The notes: generated from the sequence alone by a model not told the origin. A stretch of 64,000 nt of DNA from Amblyornis subalaris (GCA_018881555.1 JACAXG010000002.1:24391786-24455785); one strand, 5' to 3'; shown: positions 41,486 to 53,583, numbered from the stretch's first letter. Translations and numbers: made by a program.

Positions 41486-41536
41486 CTTTATCTTTTGTAG
41501 CAGCTGGAGATTTCAATTCTTTCTCTTTTCCAGGAT
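41486..41536 (-). CDS. TRDN: Triadin-like 51-nt repeat exon, copy 1 (5'-most)
   Basis: The acceptor gactacttcttttacAG is strong and the donor AAAG|GTAACACG moderate. It encodes the 17-residue unit (D/N)PGKEKELKSPAATKDK. It is the first of five consecutive exons of exactly 51 nt that share Lys at unit positions 4, 6, 9 and 17. By eye it matches the copy at 34313-34363 at 36 of 51 bases, which supports origin by exon duplication. Confidence 0.85.
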
Positions 41537-43586
41537 CTGTAAAAGAAGTAGTCACACCAATAAAGTGACAGTCAGAAGCCATAACTGAGTGAAACAATGA
41601 GATTTAACCATAAGAGAGAATGAAGCATCTGGATTCTATGAGAGACTAAACTGCATATTGGAAAATAAGGTTAAATTTTGAGTTATTGGAAAATTTGTAC
41701 AAAATGCACCTGTTTCTGCTCAGAAAGTTCAGTCTACAAAATGTGTTTTATAGATTTAACTATGAGATATATAAAGTTTGTAAACTTATTGGTCAAGNAC
41801 AGTTTTTCAGTGTTCTTAACCAGAAAAGACAAAACTTATGCTTTGCCAAATTTGACTCATTGGAGCTGACTGTGGCCTACTTCCCTTATCTGGGATTGTC
41901 CATTCTTGCTGAGCAAGGCCAAGTGTCTTCTTATTGAATCTATTCTTTTCTAAAGGCCAGATGCTGATCAAAGTGAGTGAGAAACATAGTAGTGACAAAT
42001 AGGTGGAGGAAGAGTTGCTTTTATTCTGCCTACAGACATGCGGTGAAGATAACTAGGAGGCCACACCAGCNTTGGTGGATACTCTCAAGGAAGGGTAGTC
42101 CCCTGAAAAAGGCATAAGAAATAATTTGAACCAGACAGAAAATAAAAATTCTGTTTCAGACAAAATGTGAGATAATTTTTCTTGACTGACAAAAGGTCTT
42201 CAAAGCTTTTCACCACAAAATTAAAAAGGCAGATAAGACTGTCACAAAACAGTCAAGTCAAAAACATCAGAGATTTGANTTTTTACTTCCTGCATACTAA
42301 GTGAGTATTTTAACCACCTGACTGCTGGTTAAGCTCTTTTGNACCTGTCATCTGAAAAATACTAACAGGTGTTTTCTGGAAAAAGTAGTAAATACAAGGT
42401 TCTCAATCAGATATGAAGCAAAAAATTCTTTCTATTAAGAAAATCAGCAGCAATTCAGTGCCAGAAGATCTTAAACAAATCTGTTAGAAGATCTTCTTGG
42501 TTTCTACACATAGGATAAGAAGTCAAGACTCTTGATGAGGAGGAGTTTGTGTTTAGGAGATGGAGGTTGTGTTCAGGAGAGAGATGTGAAAATCNTGGTA
42601 GCTACAATGGATAGTTTTAGTGATAGTTGCTTACTGCCTTAATGACACAAAGTTCACAAATTTTCTCNTTTATTATAAAAGCATGGACGGTGTCCAATAG
42701 CAATTTATCATGATATCAATAAAGCTTCTTGTTCATGATTTAGTATTTGTCTCTGATTAAGACAAACTGAGTTCCTGGGGAATCTGAATTGAAGGAATCC
42801 AGAAATAATAACTNTTTATTTATGGTAGAAAAAGCTATAAAGTGGAAAAACTTAATTTGCTGTTGACATTGAAAGTCCTCTTCTGTTGGGACTGATGTCA
42901 AGAGATAAATGTTTCATTATTTTTTCCTTCTACNTTGTGTTTCTAAAAAGGCAATACTAAATACTTCCAGACAATATGATTTTTAAAAGAGAAGACTTGG
43001 GAAACAAATTTGCTGAACAAGGTCAAAAATGCAATTTTATTGAAATAAAGCTGTCTCTTCTATTCCTCACTACACCCCAGACATCTGCTTCAGAAGCCGC
43101 TCCTGCTTTCCCGCTTTGACCTTCATGTTTTGTACTCACCAATTTATTATTCAGTCACTTATTTTCAAAATAAGAAAATAAAAAATTTACTGCAGATATC
43201 TGTGAGGCATATTCGGTGGGCATATGCAGACATATTCATAGTCCTAATAAAAAAATCAACGCCAATTTTTAAATATTAAGTTAATCACAGAAATCTTTGC
43301 GAACAGACATAAAACTCGGTGGGAAGACTGAAAACCTTTTTCTTCTGTGCTCATGAGTAATGAAAAATTCCCAAGAGGTTTCATGTTCAGTGCAATAGTG
43401 TACGAAGAAAAGAAGACAGTTGAAGACAGAGCTCCCGCCAAAATAAGTCATTTAATGCGTGACACAAAGCCTTTACTTTCAGAAGCCTGCCTGTCAGAAA
43501 TTAAACTGTTCTGCACCTCCATTATTAAGAATAAAGTTACCCAAACTGTTCTGGANGTTACTTTAATGAATAAAACTATGGCTTAC
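41537..43586 (-). other. Intron between the 24-nt exon and 51-nt copy 1
   Basis: About 2.05 kb. No repeat or exon was recognised. It contains several isolated N bases. Confidence 0.6.
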
Positions 43587-43610
43587 TTCCTTGTTTCATC
43601 TTTGGTTTAT
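43587..43610 (-). CDS. TRDN: Triadin-like exon, 24 nt
   Basis: The acceptor is preceded by a long, nearly pure pyrimidine tract ending tctctttcttcAG. The donor GGAA|GTAAGCC is strong. In phase 1 it encodes (D)KPKMKQG plus a split A, which joins AT of the next exon to give AAT (Asn). It is the only well-supported exon here that ends in A rather than G. Confidence 0.68.
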
Positions 43611-45991
43611 CTGAAGAAAGAGAAGAGAAACAAAAGAGAAAAGAGAAAAGGAAATGTCACAATACATGTTCACATAGGAAATTATTTTTAATGCAATCAA
43701 CTAATGAAAGTGTATTTAACTGCATATTGACCCTAAGGGCTTAAATATGTCTTGAACCTCCACTGTTGCTTGACAGGGTGTGTGAATAAAGTTCATGGTT
43801 CCCACCTATTTCCTTGCATGCGTGCAAAAAGAGCATGAAAACCCCTAATCTCATATGACCTTCTTTAACTGATGGCAACTCTCCTTTCTTAGTACTATTG
43901 GATATCACAAAAATTTTTTTTTGCTTTTTTGTCATCTCTTCTAAATATTGATTCTCAGAAACAGGCACTAACTCCCTTGCAAACATCTGACATTTTTCAA
44001 ACAGATAGAGCAAAGTGTTAAAGTTAAGTGCTTTCTTGCTCACTTTTTAACAGTTAAAAATGTCACCTGTAACTTGGCTTTACAACTAATAAGAGACCGA
44101 TGAACTGGGAGGTTGCTACAACCTTTCAGCCCATTTCCAGATGTAGGGATTTGAAGTCAAAACTTCAATAATCACTAAAACCTTTGTTTGAAAAAAGATA
44201 TGTCCTGATTGCTAAGCAAATCCAGCCTCCAACAGTCCAGATTTTCCTGCAAGTCTCCTTGCTGTTTTTCTTAGACAGCAAACCCTAGTTTTATCAGGAC
44301 TGAATCCCTCTACTTTTTGAAATGTATCCTGATGCAAAATACTCTTCTGTGAGAAATATAAGCACATGTCAATATTCAAAAAACATCCAGAAAGTTTTTT
44401 TGGCTTGTTTGTCCTTTGAGTGATCAATGTGTTGGCAGCAGCTCCACACATACAGGGTGCAGAAATAAGAAGCCGAGGCAGTTGCTGTGTGAAAGTGTTG
44501 TGCTCGCTTCTCTGCATCAGGGAAACTGAGCTGCTGCCAGCACTGGGAAGTAGCTGCAGAAATAGTTGTGACAGACATTACACGTTGCTCTTATTCCTTT
44601 GACTTGGAGATAGTAGATATTGCTGGCGTGTGGAGACAGTGCTGCTGCTGCTGCTGGCTGCTGTCATGGGAAACAGTTTGCCCCGCTTTTGACTTCCTTG
44701 GGTATCACAACCTGTGGTTTAGAAATCCCTGCTCCATGCCAACCATGTGAAACTATAGTTTATACTGCTCAGTCTGTGCTCTTTATGGCATAGTTAAAAT
44801 GTTTGGCAGATAAAGTCCCCTCTAATGGTGGTACATGGTAGAAAGGACAAATCTTACAGCAACCACACACCTCATTGTTGCATGAGATAGCCAGAGGGGA
44901 AGCAGTGCAGATGTCTGGAGAAGCACTTGTGTGGCAATGGAAAATAATGTGGAGATACCCAGTCTTAAAATGACTGAAATCTAGGCCAAGACCCACCTAA
45001 TTATAACATTTTCCATGACAACAACCAAACAGCTGACAGCTGCTGCAGNGTGTCTGTGCTGGCTTGAGTAATGCTGAGTAAAGCTGACGCTGAAAAACTG
45101 GAAAAAAGAAAGGGATAATAGCTCGACTGACCAAAGCTACATCAGTAAACGTCTCACACCTTATTCTGAAGGTTACTGGCAAGTTCATCATCAGGGTTCC
45201 AGCTGCCAATTTGAGCGCAAGTAAATACAAAAATCACCTTGGTAGCCAGCTAGGACGTGTATCACATGAAGGAAGCCAGAGCTGATAAGCTTTGCATATT
45301 TACATCACCCCTTTATTACTTTGCTTCTTACCACACTAACCTAAAAAAACTGTGGATTGCTTTTAACAAGTGTACAAGAAGCAAGTATGCAGGATAAAAT
45401 TCTAAAAGTAATAATAATAATAAAAAATCTAAATGTATATAATGGGAAAAGACACATCCTTAGATGGTTTAAGGCATCAATCCTTTTCTTTTTATGTTCA
45501 CCATCATCACTCAGTGGCTTGAGTTTTGTTTTAGCCTGGGTATAGACTGTCCCTTGGTATTCCTGCTCTGGTTGCCTTGGGATATTGGATGTAGAATTTG
45601 TGTCGTTCTGAACTATGTGCCATCAACACATGATTGTTTCAGCCTTTCTTCTGGTGTTCCCACTCACGCATTCCTACTCATGCCTCATCCATACCAATCC
45701 CAAGCTTTTCGTGAAAAATTTCTACATGGTCTGGTTTCAAAAACTTTTGAGTTTCTCTGCGGTGGAACTTTGTGACCCTTCATGGGGCTACTGTTTTATC
45801 TGGGACAGGAAGGGCAGCCCAGCTGACTTCAGAGGGGCTCTGCCCCTTTACCTCATTGCAAGTTACTCTCTAAGACTGAATAGCAAAGGCTGCTCCCTGC
45901 CCAGGCTACAGGGGCAGGAAGCGTCTGGCGGGATCAGTGGGACACAAAGTCCCAGCACAGAGCCTTTAAGCTGAAGTGGGCAGCCATTTAC
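43611..45991 (-). other. Intron or exon-poor interval
   Basis: It contains the doubtful 81-nt K-rich segment at 43860-43940 and a short (CTG) run near 44640. Plus-strand ORFs at 45494-45974 have no recognisable motif. The sequence is somewhat richer in GC toward 45900. Confidence 0.55.
43860..43940 (-). CDS. Possible cryptic or alternative K-rich exon, 81 nt
   Basis: This lies within a 100-codon minus-strand open frame (43741-44043). The segment from an AG at 43941-43942 to a GT at 43858-43859 is 81 nt and phase 1 at both ends, like the surrounding exons. It encodes (E)EMTKKQKKIFV followed by a Ser/Lys-rich stretch ending PSVKE. The acceptor (ctgagaatcaatatttAG) has a poor pyrimidine tract and the donor GAAG|GTCATA is weak. 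It could be a rarely used exon, part of a read-through 3' end, or chance. Confidence 0.22.
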
Positions 45992-46015
45992 CTGAAGCTT
46001 TTTCTTGGGGGCCAG
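45992..46015 (-). CDS. TRDN: Possible triadin-like exon, 24 nt
   Basis: This is a phase-1 symmetric candidate 189 bp downstream of the 48-nt exon. It encodes (A)GPQEKAS plus a split G. The donor CAG|GTAAATGG is good. The acceptor ctttgtcccacttccacaaAG is pyrimidine-rich but has purines next to the AG. It reads through in frame with the flanking exons. Confidence 0.42.
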
Positions 46016-46204
46016 CTTTGTGGAAGTGGGACAAAGCCAGTTTCATAGTGGAAATTCCCTGTTACTCTGACAAAGACAGGAGAGCTCTGAAAAAATACTA
46101 CTTAACCGATGGATTTAAGGGTTGTTGTCATCCAGCTCTCTGAATCTGAGGTTATTATTTCTGTGCCATTGTCTTTTAAGAGAGATGTTTTGTTTTCTTT
46201 TTAC

Positions 46205-46252
46205 CTTGCACTGCTGGTTTTGTTGCTTTTCCTTCCTTCTTTTCAAGTCCTG
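46205..46252 (-). CDS. TRDN: Triadin-like KE exon, 48 nt (tandem acceptor)
   Basis: The acceptor ends ttttatttgcAG and is followed at once by CAG, a NAGNAG tandem site. The donor is AAG|GTAAAAAG. The longer form encodes (A)GLEKKEGKATKPAVQ. Use of the second AG removes one codon and gives a 45-nt exon starting (G)LEKKEG. Both forms stay in phase 1. The alternation EKKEGK is typical of the lumenal KE region. Confidence 0.8.
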
Positions 46253-49200
46253 CTGCAAATAAAAGATATGGTTTAAGTAAGATTTCTAGTCAGAAGTGTT
46301 GCTACATCAGACAAAGCTCTTCTTAAATGCTTACACATTGTTTTGAGGCAAAAGATTTCAAAGATTTGCAACTATGAGATATTTTTCCCCCCAATATATG
46401 GATACATAATAGGTATTTTTTACCTGTCTGAAAAAGACTGATTTTTTTTTCTTTCAGAAAACAAATAGGAGATATGGTCTAGTGGAAGTTGTGCCTGCCC
46501 AGTGCAGGGGGATTGGAACTAGATGATCTTTAAGGTCCCTTCCAACCCAAACCAGTCCATGATTCAGCAATGTCAGGTGAAGGAGAGGCTAAACTGCAGC
46601 ACATATTTTGTAATGGAGAAGAGAGCAAAGCAAGCAGGNCTTTACTCTGCCCAGCCACCTGAGGGTTCCCCAAGCAAACATGGCTTTCTGTTTACACCAG
46701 CAGAAACCTCCGCTCTGCACCCCTGACCCGGCAAAATATTTGTCCATATTCTCAGTTTTAAGCATGTGGTTAGTCTCAGTGAGGGTGGCAGGCCACAGAT
46801 GGACTGTCTTGTGAAATCCAGCTTCACTCTTCTGAATACTGAGATTTCCACGGGCGAGCGAGAAGTGTGAACCAGATCGCTTGTACAGTTGGGCTGCTCG
46901 GCCTTTACTGTTGCCAGGGGGTGCAGCCGTAACAGCACAGGTCAGGATGCATGGACATATCCAATTGCTTATTCACAAGCTCTGCAAACACAGTNCCGAA
47001 ATTCATTTACACATCTTGAGAGCAAGGGACAGAGATCATTTGTTCATGGCTCCACATTAAGGATTAAATTATCTAAGAGGAGGTGGTGGAAGAACAGGTG
47101 CCATTAGACTTTGCTCTCTTAGAAAATTCACATAAATATGGGTATCTTTTACAGTTTCTGACAATTTGCACCACAGGTTTGGTGAGGTACAAGATTATCT
47201 ATTTAGGATAATCTATATATTTTCTATCTAATTGAATAATTTGGGGTTAAATCTTGCAAATCTATAAACATACATGTTTAGCTGTAAATGACACTGCCAA
47301 CAGTTCACTTTGTGAAATCAAACTTTTGGAGCCATAATTTGTAACCACTATGCTAAATAAGAAGCCTTGCTTTAATTTAAAAGAGTTTCCTCTTACAGTG
47401 TTTGAGACCAAAAATGTGNCATTAAGAAAATAAGTTTCACTGTCATTGTCTTGTTTAAAAGTAGTGCAAAGAAAAAACAATCAACATAAGTGGCAGGATG
47501 TAAAGTGGACAGTGAAAATTAATTTACATCTGATAGGTATAGAAAATGTCTTTGCAGCTTCAAAGTCATTAGCGCATATAACAATCTCTCAGCCTGTTAT
47601 TTCAACCTGTCATTTTATTACAACAAATCACAGTTGAAAATTAAGGGTTTGGCTTTTACAGACAAAGTAAACTCTGAGGGTTGTGTTCTGTTATCATTAT
47701 CTATGCTGAAAAAGTCAGGGAATTCAAAGGACCTATGTAGGGNCTCCATGTGTGCTCACTGCTTCCCTGCTGCCTGGACTGCAAGTCTGGCCCCAGAGGC
47801 ACCACCAGGACATCGCTTCAAGAGCATTCTGAAACTGTTGGGCATGATGGCTCAAGCAGATCAGTCCAGTTAATAAGCTTTGGCCTGTCTGCAATGTCTG
47901 GTAGTGGNCTGAGGGACAAAAGAATGATCTTCTGTTCCCAGATCCCCCGAATCTGAGATTCAGTGAAATGTCAGGTATGGATAGACGAACTGCTTCATGT
48001 GTGGGATGAACCAACTCACAGATATCAATCACTCCCTTGTGATGTGAGCGGGTGTTTGTGAGCAAGCTCTAAGTAAACAGTGAAATATTGGACTTCTGCA
48101 CCTCAGCTACCTCAGGGAACATTTTTTCTGAAAATAATCTTCAATTTTCCTGAAAATCAAGTCTAGGTTGAAAGGATGTCTGACTCAATCCTCAAAGAAA
48201 AAAACTGAGTATTCCATTTCTNTCCAAGTACCTAATTTTGTATTGGTGTTCATGGACACAGAGAAAGCCAAAGAGGACCAAAGACCATTAATATTTTTTG
48301 TAGACCTCTGCTAGTAACATCCATGTTACCTGGGCCCAGATCAGCAGTACTACTTATACTAACAATGAACTAGACACTGACACGTCAAGATGAATCNGAG
48401 CACTGAGCCCTGTCTCTGAGGAAATCAATATCACAGTCCTTCTAAAATGCTTACTGAAGTGGTCAATATCTTGAAGAATAAGCTTATTTTAATATGGAAA
48501 GAAATATATTAAAAGGGACACCAGAAGCCTGTCCTGTATGCATTCCAAAATACACTTTTTAGCATCTGGAGCTGCAAAAGCATCTATGACAAGAGTAAAA
48601 TAAGTTATTGAGAACTGTTGTTTTTTCCAAAACANGTTCATCCTTTTTAGCTAAAACGAAAGCAGCTTTGGTTTGTAAAATTTCTAAAATCCAGAATACT
48701 AGTGGAATAAAAGTATTTTTTCTGGATACTGAACTGCAGGCTAGAAGATCAATACAGCTTTCTGAGAAAATCAACTGTTTAGTCATCAAATTTGTGTGGT
48801 GGTGGTAGGCCATGAGTATGGTTATCAGGAAGGAACCAGCCATTCTCAAGAAATATCGAGACTGCTATAACAACTAGTACTATTAACAGAATTCGGGCTG
48901 TAATGCAACAACACTTCCCTGAGTGAGTGAGTNCTTGTAAAGAAGGACTTGCTGAGACAGAACAGGGCTTCAGTAACTTTTGGGAACTGCCAAGTAACCT
49001 CATATAGACATGGCAGAGCAGTATCTGGAAGGACAAACAGGACATTCCGTTATTCCCTTTGCTATTTGGGAAGGAAGGAATGAGTTGCTTTGGTGATGCT
49101 GAGAGGTCTTTTATCATCAAGGTAATTGTTGTCACTTTGAAAGTCTGTATAAATAGAAAGCCAGCACACACACAGTGAGAAGAAGGTTTGGTTGCCTTTG

Positions 49201-51555
49201 TTTCTATCAGAACACAGACAAGATTTTTGAATAGGTCAAGATGTCATCCCTTCCACTGGGCATGTTCAAAATTCTTGCCACTTCTGAATGGCAGCATGAA
49301 AGATGATCTCTTTGTAAAAAATGGCCCTGTTCCNGGTATTCTCTATTTGAAAATCTGATCCTTTAGCCATATGACTTGAGTAACACGAGTGTTATAATGT
49401 ATTGTAAGTTTCTCCTCACCAGAATGGCAGGCATTAAAAAAAATAAAAAGAAGAAACAAACCCCCCCTTCCAAACCAAACCCACAAAACCACCTGCATGA
49501 AACAATACAAAATAAAATAAGTGCACAAAAAGATAAAATCAGAAATTTTGGGGGGATCCATATTTTTGGTAAAATTTAATTTCAAAAAATAGATTAAATA
49601 AATGGAGTCAAACTCCCATGTATATTTTGTCATTTGTCAGCAAAATTCTTGACAGCTTGGCAAAACGTAGACCAAATAGGCAATTTAGCTGATAATTGTT
49701 TCTCTGATTCCATCATAAGCTCTTAGGAATCAAATGAGAGAAAATTCAGCAGATATTGTTTTATGCTGAAAGTGGTCAGGAGAGCAATTCATCAGTCAAA
49801 TATTTCTGCAGTCTCTATAGTTGTAGGCTACAATCAAATTTNCCAGAATATTTTTATCCCAAAAGAGTCAGGTTGCATAACTAGCATCTACATCAGAAAT
49901 ATGCATTCTAAAATGTCACTGATTTTAAAGCTATTTTGAGATATTGCTCAGTGTGATGGAAGGCTGAAAGAAATCATTCTCACTGGAAACAAAAAACACT
50001 TCACTCCCTGAACCCTGAGGTCAGAGGCTCCTCATTGTGACATCACTAACATCAAGAAATCATTAACCTAAGAAGTGTATGTTATGGTTTAAGAACTGTT
50101 CTGTTATACAGAGAAATGAAAAAAAAATTCATGCCACAGAGGCTTGTGAGAAAATGCAGGAAAGCTGCATAGGAGTTTGATAGTTCCTCAGGAGTACAAG
50201 CTAGTGGGAATGGCCCAGACTTCCTTCTATNCCAGCAGATTAATTTTTTTTTAATTACCAAATCAGAGCATTTCATCAAAAGCCTTGCTTTTTTTTCAGA
50301 ACAGGACTGTTTGCCTCCCACGAATATGCTTAAAAAAATTTAAATTTGCCAACACCTACTGAATCTTGAAAATCGCNTTGTGCCCAGAGAGCTGCTAAAT
50401 CTACAAGGATTAATAGAAGAAAAATGAGAAACAAACAAATAAATAGCAGCAATGAAGAACAAACAAATACAGATTGAAAAGCAAGGATTTTCTTCAGACT
50501 TAGTGAAAGANATAGCAATTAAACACTAGTAGAATTTGTCTTCATCACAAAAAAAAAATTGAAGAAAATAACAGCATCCTTTTGTGATTCTTACTAAGTG
50601 GAAAAAGGAACAGCTGTTGCATTTTAATATAAATATGATTCTTCCCCTGGAGTACAGGCTATGTTTGGGTTTCAGTATTAGCAACATAAAGTTAAATTTA
50701 GATGACTAGCTAACAAGAAATTTTTAAGAAATCAACAATTTCCCTAGAGCTAAAATCAGCTCATTTTTATTTAATGAAGATTAAAACAACGTTGTTGTTT
50801 ACTTAGACCCTGGGGAATAATTTCAGATTCAACATTAGGTTGATCCTATCGTAAAACTAAGATGGATGAGGCCAACACTTTCAGTTGCNAGACTGCTCTT
50901 CTGACAACAGAAGTAACAGAGTTATTCTCGCATTATATAATGTAAACCCACAGTTTCTACTTATCCTTAATTAACTTTGAACTTCCTAAAACTTTTTTTT
51001 TCAAGTGCCCCTTAATTCAGGAGCTCAGAAGGAAGAGTTCACTTTCATTCTTTAAGATGCTGGAGATATGATGNAGACCTATTACATATCCAAATATTTG
51101 CTTCTTATCTAAAAAGTATGAAATATGGTATTCGTTTAAAAAAAAAAAATAAGGCAATAAAGCAGAGAGTTAAAAGCTGTGTAGCTNGAAACCCCCTGCT
51201 AATTCTGTTTGTAAACTTTACAACTGACCTAAACAAGTTTCAAAAAAAGTTAAATACAATCACTGTGAATAACAATTTCAAAAGGTATATGACAACATTT
51301 CCCAGAAGTGGTCAAAGAAAACTTCATTGAAAGGGACTTAATTGCACAAGAAACAATTACTTCACTTCTTTTCAGACCCTGGTCGACACAGGTGTGGCAG
51401 AAGTGGGTTCACAGACACTGAAATGTTTAATATTCCTGCATAATACAGAATTACAGAAGAAGTAATAATGTCTCNAAAAAGATTTATTCAGAGCCTCAAG
51501 CAATTAGAAAACCATCCACCTTTATTCAACCTTTATTCAGCCACACATAGACTAC
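46253..51555 (-). other. Long intron upstream of the 48-nt exon
   Basis: About 5.3 kb. It holds the CR1 tail fragment at 46472-46566 and A-rich low-complexity sequence near 49430-49530. No supported exon was seen. Confidence 0.55.
46472..46566 (+). mobile_element. CR1 LINE 3' tail fragment
   Basis: About 95 bp matching the last part of CR1, including ggattggaactagatgatct, then aaggtcccttccaaccc and a decayed gtccatgattcag end. It is antisense to the gene and lies about 220 bp upstream of the 48-nt exon acceptor. Confidence 0.82.
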
Positions 51556-51576
51556 CTTTGTTTTCAGCTTTGGCTC
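51556..51576 (-). CDS. TRDN: Possible triadin-like microexon, 21 nt
   Basis: In phase 1 this encodes (G)AKAENK plus a split G, in frame with the exons on either side. The donor AAAG|GTAGTC is acceptable. The acceptor is weak: the AG used follows gcaaatcat, and a better pyrimidine stretch ending tttttag lies 10 nt upstream. Using that upstream AG would put a stop in the conserved phase, which favours the 21-nt reading if the exon is real. Composition and phase support it; the acceptor does not. Confidence 0.38.
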
Positions 51577-51732
51577 CTATGATTTGCTAAAAATGCAAGA
51601 GTGTAATTCCACTTTTTTTTTTNCTTTAGTATCTGTGTTGTGTTTGGTGGAGGTATAGAGAAAACAAATGCTAAAATTGTTCTGGTTTCTGATTTGCTCN
51701 ATACAATTAGCTGCTAAACGATGACAGCATTA

Positions 51733-52463
51733 TGAATTGTCCTGGGTTAGGTATATATTCTATTACCACTCACAAAAGCTGGATAAATTTCATAATTACA
51801 CACCTGGGACTCCTTATCTCAACTGAGATAAGCACTCCAGCCGANAGGAAGCACCACCCACCCTGGTTATCTGATCTCAGGTAATGGCCCATTAGTACCA
51901 CCCAGCCTGACTAATTAGCCTGAANCCCATCAGAGGACCCTGGATCATCTCTGAGACCCCTCGGGAGCATCTCGGAGGACCCTAGGGCTCATCCAAGCTC
52001 ATTACCGAAGCAACCAATAGAACATCGGGAAGATCCTNTTCCATTATGAAAGTCCCTGCGCCTGGGGGAGGTGCCAGCCAAGAAGCACAGCATAAAGCAA
52101 GGGTTTTGGNTGGGAGAAGATACCTTTGACTCGACAGGACTCCACTCTTGGGACTCCACTCTCGATGGGACTCTTGAGTCCACTCCTCGGAATTGGATTC
52201 AGCTAGNTACTCCACTCCNGGGACTGGACTACCAGGCCTTCCTGCAGGANCAGTGCNTAACTGGACTGCACAGCTACCACCCAGGTCAACAGGGTGTCAG
52301 GTTGTACNGTGACTCTGTCAGTTTGTTTAAGCCCGTGTTTCTATATTACTGCATTTATTTTAACCTTTTTATTAAAATTGTAATTTTGACNTAAAATCNC
52401 TCGAGGTATTCAGTGTGGGGTTAATTTCCCCTNCTGGTTTACAGCCAAAACCAGCACATGAAT
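51733..52463 (+). mobile_element. Solo LTR (51738-52458) with 5-bp target-site duplication
   Basis: The LTR begins TGTCCTGGGTTAGG at 51738 and ends ccaaaaccagcaca at 52458. The 5 bases before it (51733-51737) and the 5 bases after it (52459-52463) are both tgaat, a perfect target-site duplication. Five-base duplications are typical of ERVL-type elements. A possible TATA-like cataaag lies near 52090, and an attaaa near 52371 could be the polyadenylation signal. A GGACTCCACTC motif is repeated inside. No internal region is present, so it is a solo LTR. It is antisense to the host gene. Confidence 0.85.
52138..52231 (+). repeat. Short degenerate repeats inside the LTR
   Basis: The motif ggactccactc occurs at 52138-52148 and 52151-52161. 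Degenerate copies follow (gagtccactcc, tactccactcc, gggactggact) up to about 52231. This repetitive block lies downstream of the putative TATA box, where R/U5 sequence would be expected. Confidence 0.65.
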
Positions 52464-53575
52464 TTAGCCATGAAGCAGGTAACTTAAAAATATCCAATAA
52501 ACCTAATAATGTATCAACTTTGATTTCCTTANGTTAATCTCCACAGCTGTGATTCTGCTTCCATCCTTGTGCTCCAGAAGAGCACTCTACTGCCTGTCAA
52601 TTCTGACTCCTTCTGTCAGTATTTCTGTAACGTGAAGGAGGTTTCAGAGGCGAACTCTGAAGTAAAAGGGGTTTGAATGATAGCAGGGTATTAAAACCAG
52701 GAAATTCTAATTTCTCTGCCTTTTACTTGTGGTGGACTGCTCAGAGGCCACAATCTACAAGCCTGAGCAGTTGATACATGCAGTCCCATTGGTTTGAAAG
52801 GGAATGCTTATAAAGTATGGTAGTCATTGACATGAATGAACACAGACTGATAATGAGGGACAGTTTGTAACTTGACAGTCCATTTCCCGTTTTTGTTTCA
52901 CTTACGACTGAAATCTCCAATGTTCTTGAAGGCAATTTGGAGATAGTATTGTTATAAATAAATCGGTTAATTCACGCTCAGATATGAAATATTGGGATAT
53001 AAAACTGTGAACTTGGTTTTGGGAGGGTTTCTTCTTAAAACAGCCAAATACAATTCCAAGAACTATGCATTCTTTACTGAGGAGATATTTACATTTTGAA
53101 AGAGCAAGGCTCGTTCTGAGCAGGGTGCGGTCTCTGCCCACTCAGCATTTACATTCGAATGGAAAATGAGTCNGGACTGAACTAAANACCGCGCCCGCCC
53201 GAACGAATGTTTNACATACAAAAGGAACAGCTCCTGCCCAAAGGAAAAACATCGTCTCTGCCGNGAAGACATCTGCATCCCAAAAGCGAAAGCATGAGCA
53301 TCAGATAACACGTTAAGATAGCGTCCAGCAGCACCTGAGAATCTGCATCTCCAAGGAAGAGTTCTCGACACCTACTCCTCCCAAGCCGAGTGCTAACGAG
53401 NGGATCGGAACCGAGATATGGAACATCAAGAAACATCTGATAACGTTCCCCGGTGATGAGAGACTAATCAGGGACAGGATGTGCTTTGTCCACCTTAGTT
53501 CCTTGAATAGAACTACTTCATAGATATGTTAAGTAAAAACTAATCCCCAAAATCCGGACACTGTGTAAAAACTAG

Positions 53576-53583
53576 TATATAAG
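53576..53583 (+). promoter_or_regulatory. TATA box of the LTR
   Basis: TATATAAG lies about 145 bp upstream of an AATAAA signal, as in retroviral LTRs. It would drive transcription antisense to the host gene if active. Confidence 0.55.

Noticed and set aside
43347..43691. 114-codon plus-strand ORF
   Set aside because: It overlaps the 24-nt exon and its purine-rich complement on the other strand. The Lys/Arg run is the antisense of the acceptor pyrimidine tract.
51365..51382. 18-nt K-rich segment (LKRSE in phase 0) with AG and GT at its ends
   Set aside because: It has a stop in the conserved phase and a poor donor.
52071..52394. 107-codon plus-strand ORF
   Set aside because: It lies wholly inside the solo LTR and has many ambiguous codons. 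LTRs of this kind are not coding.
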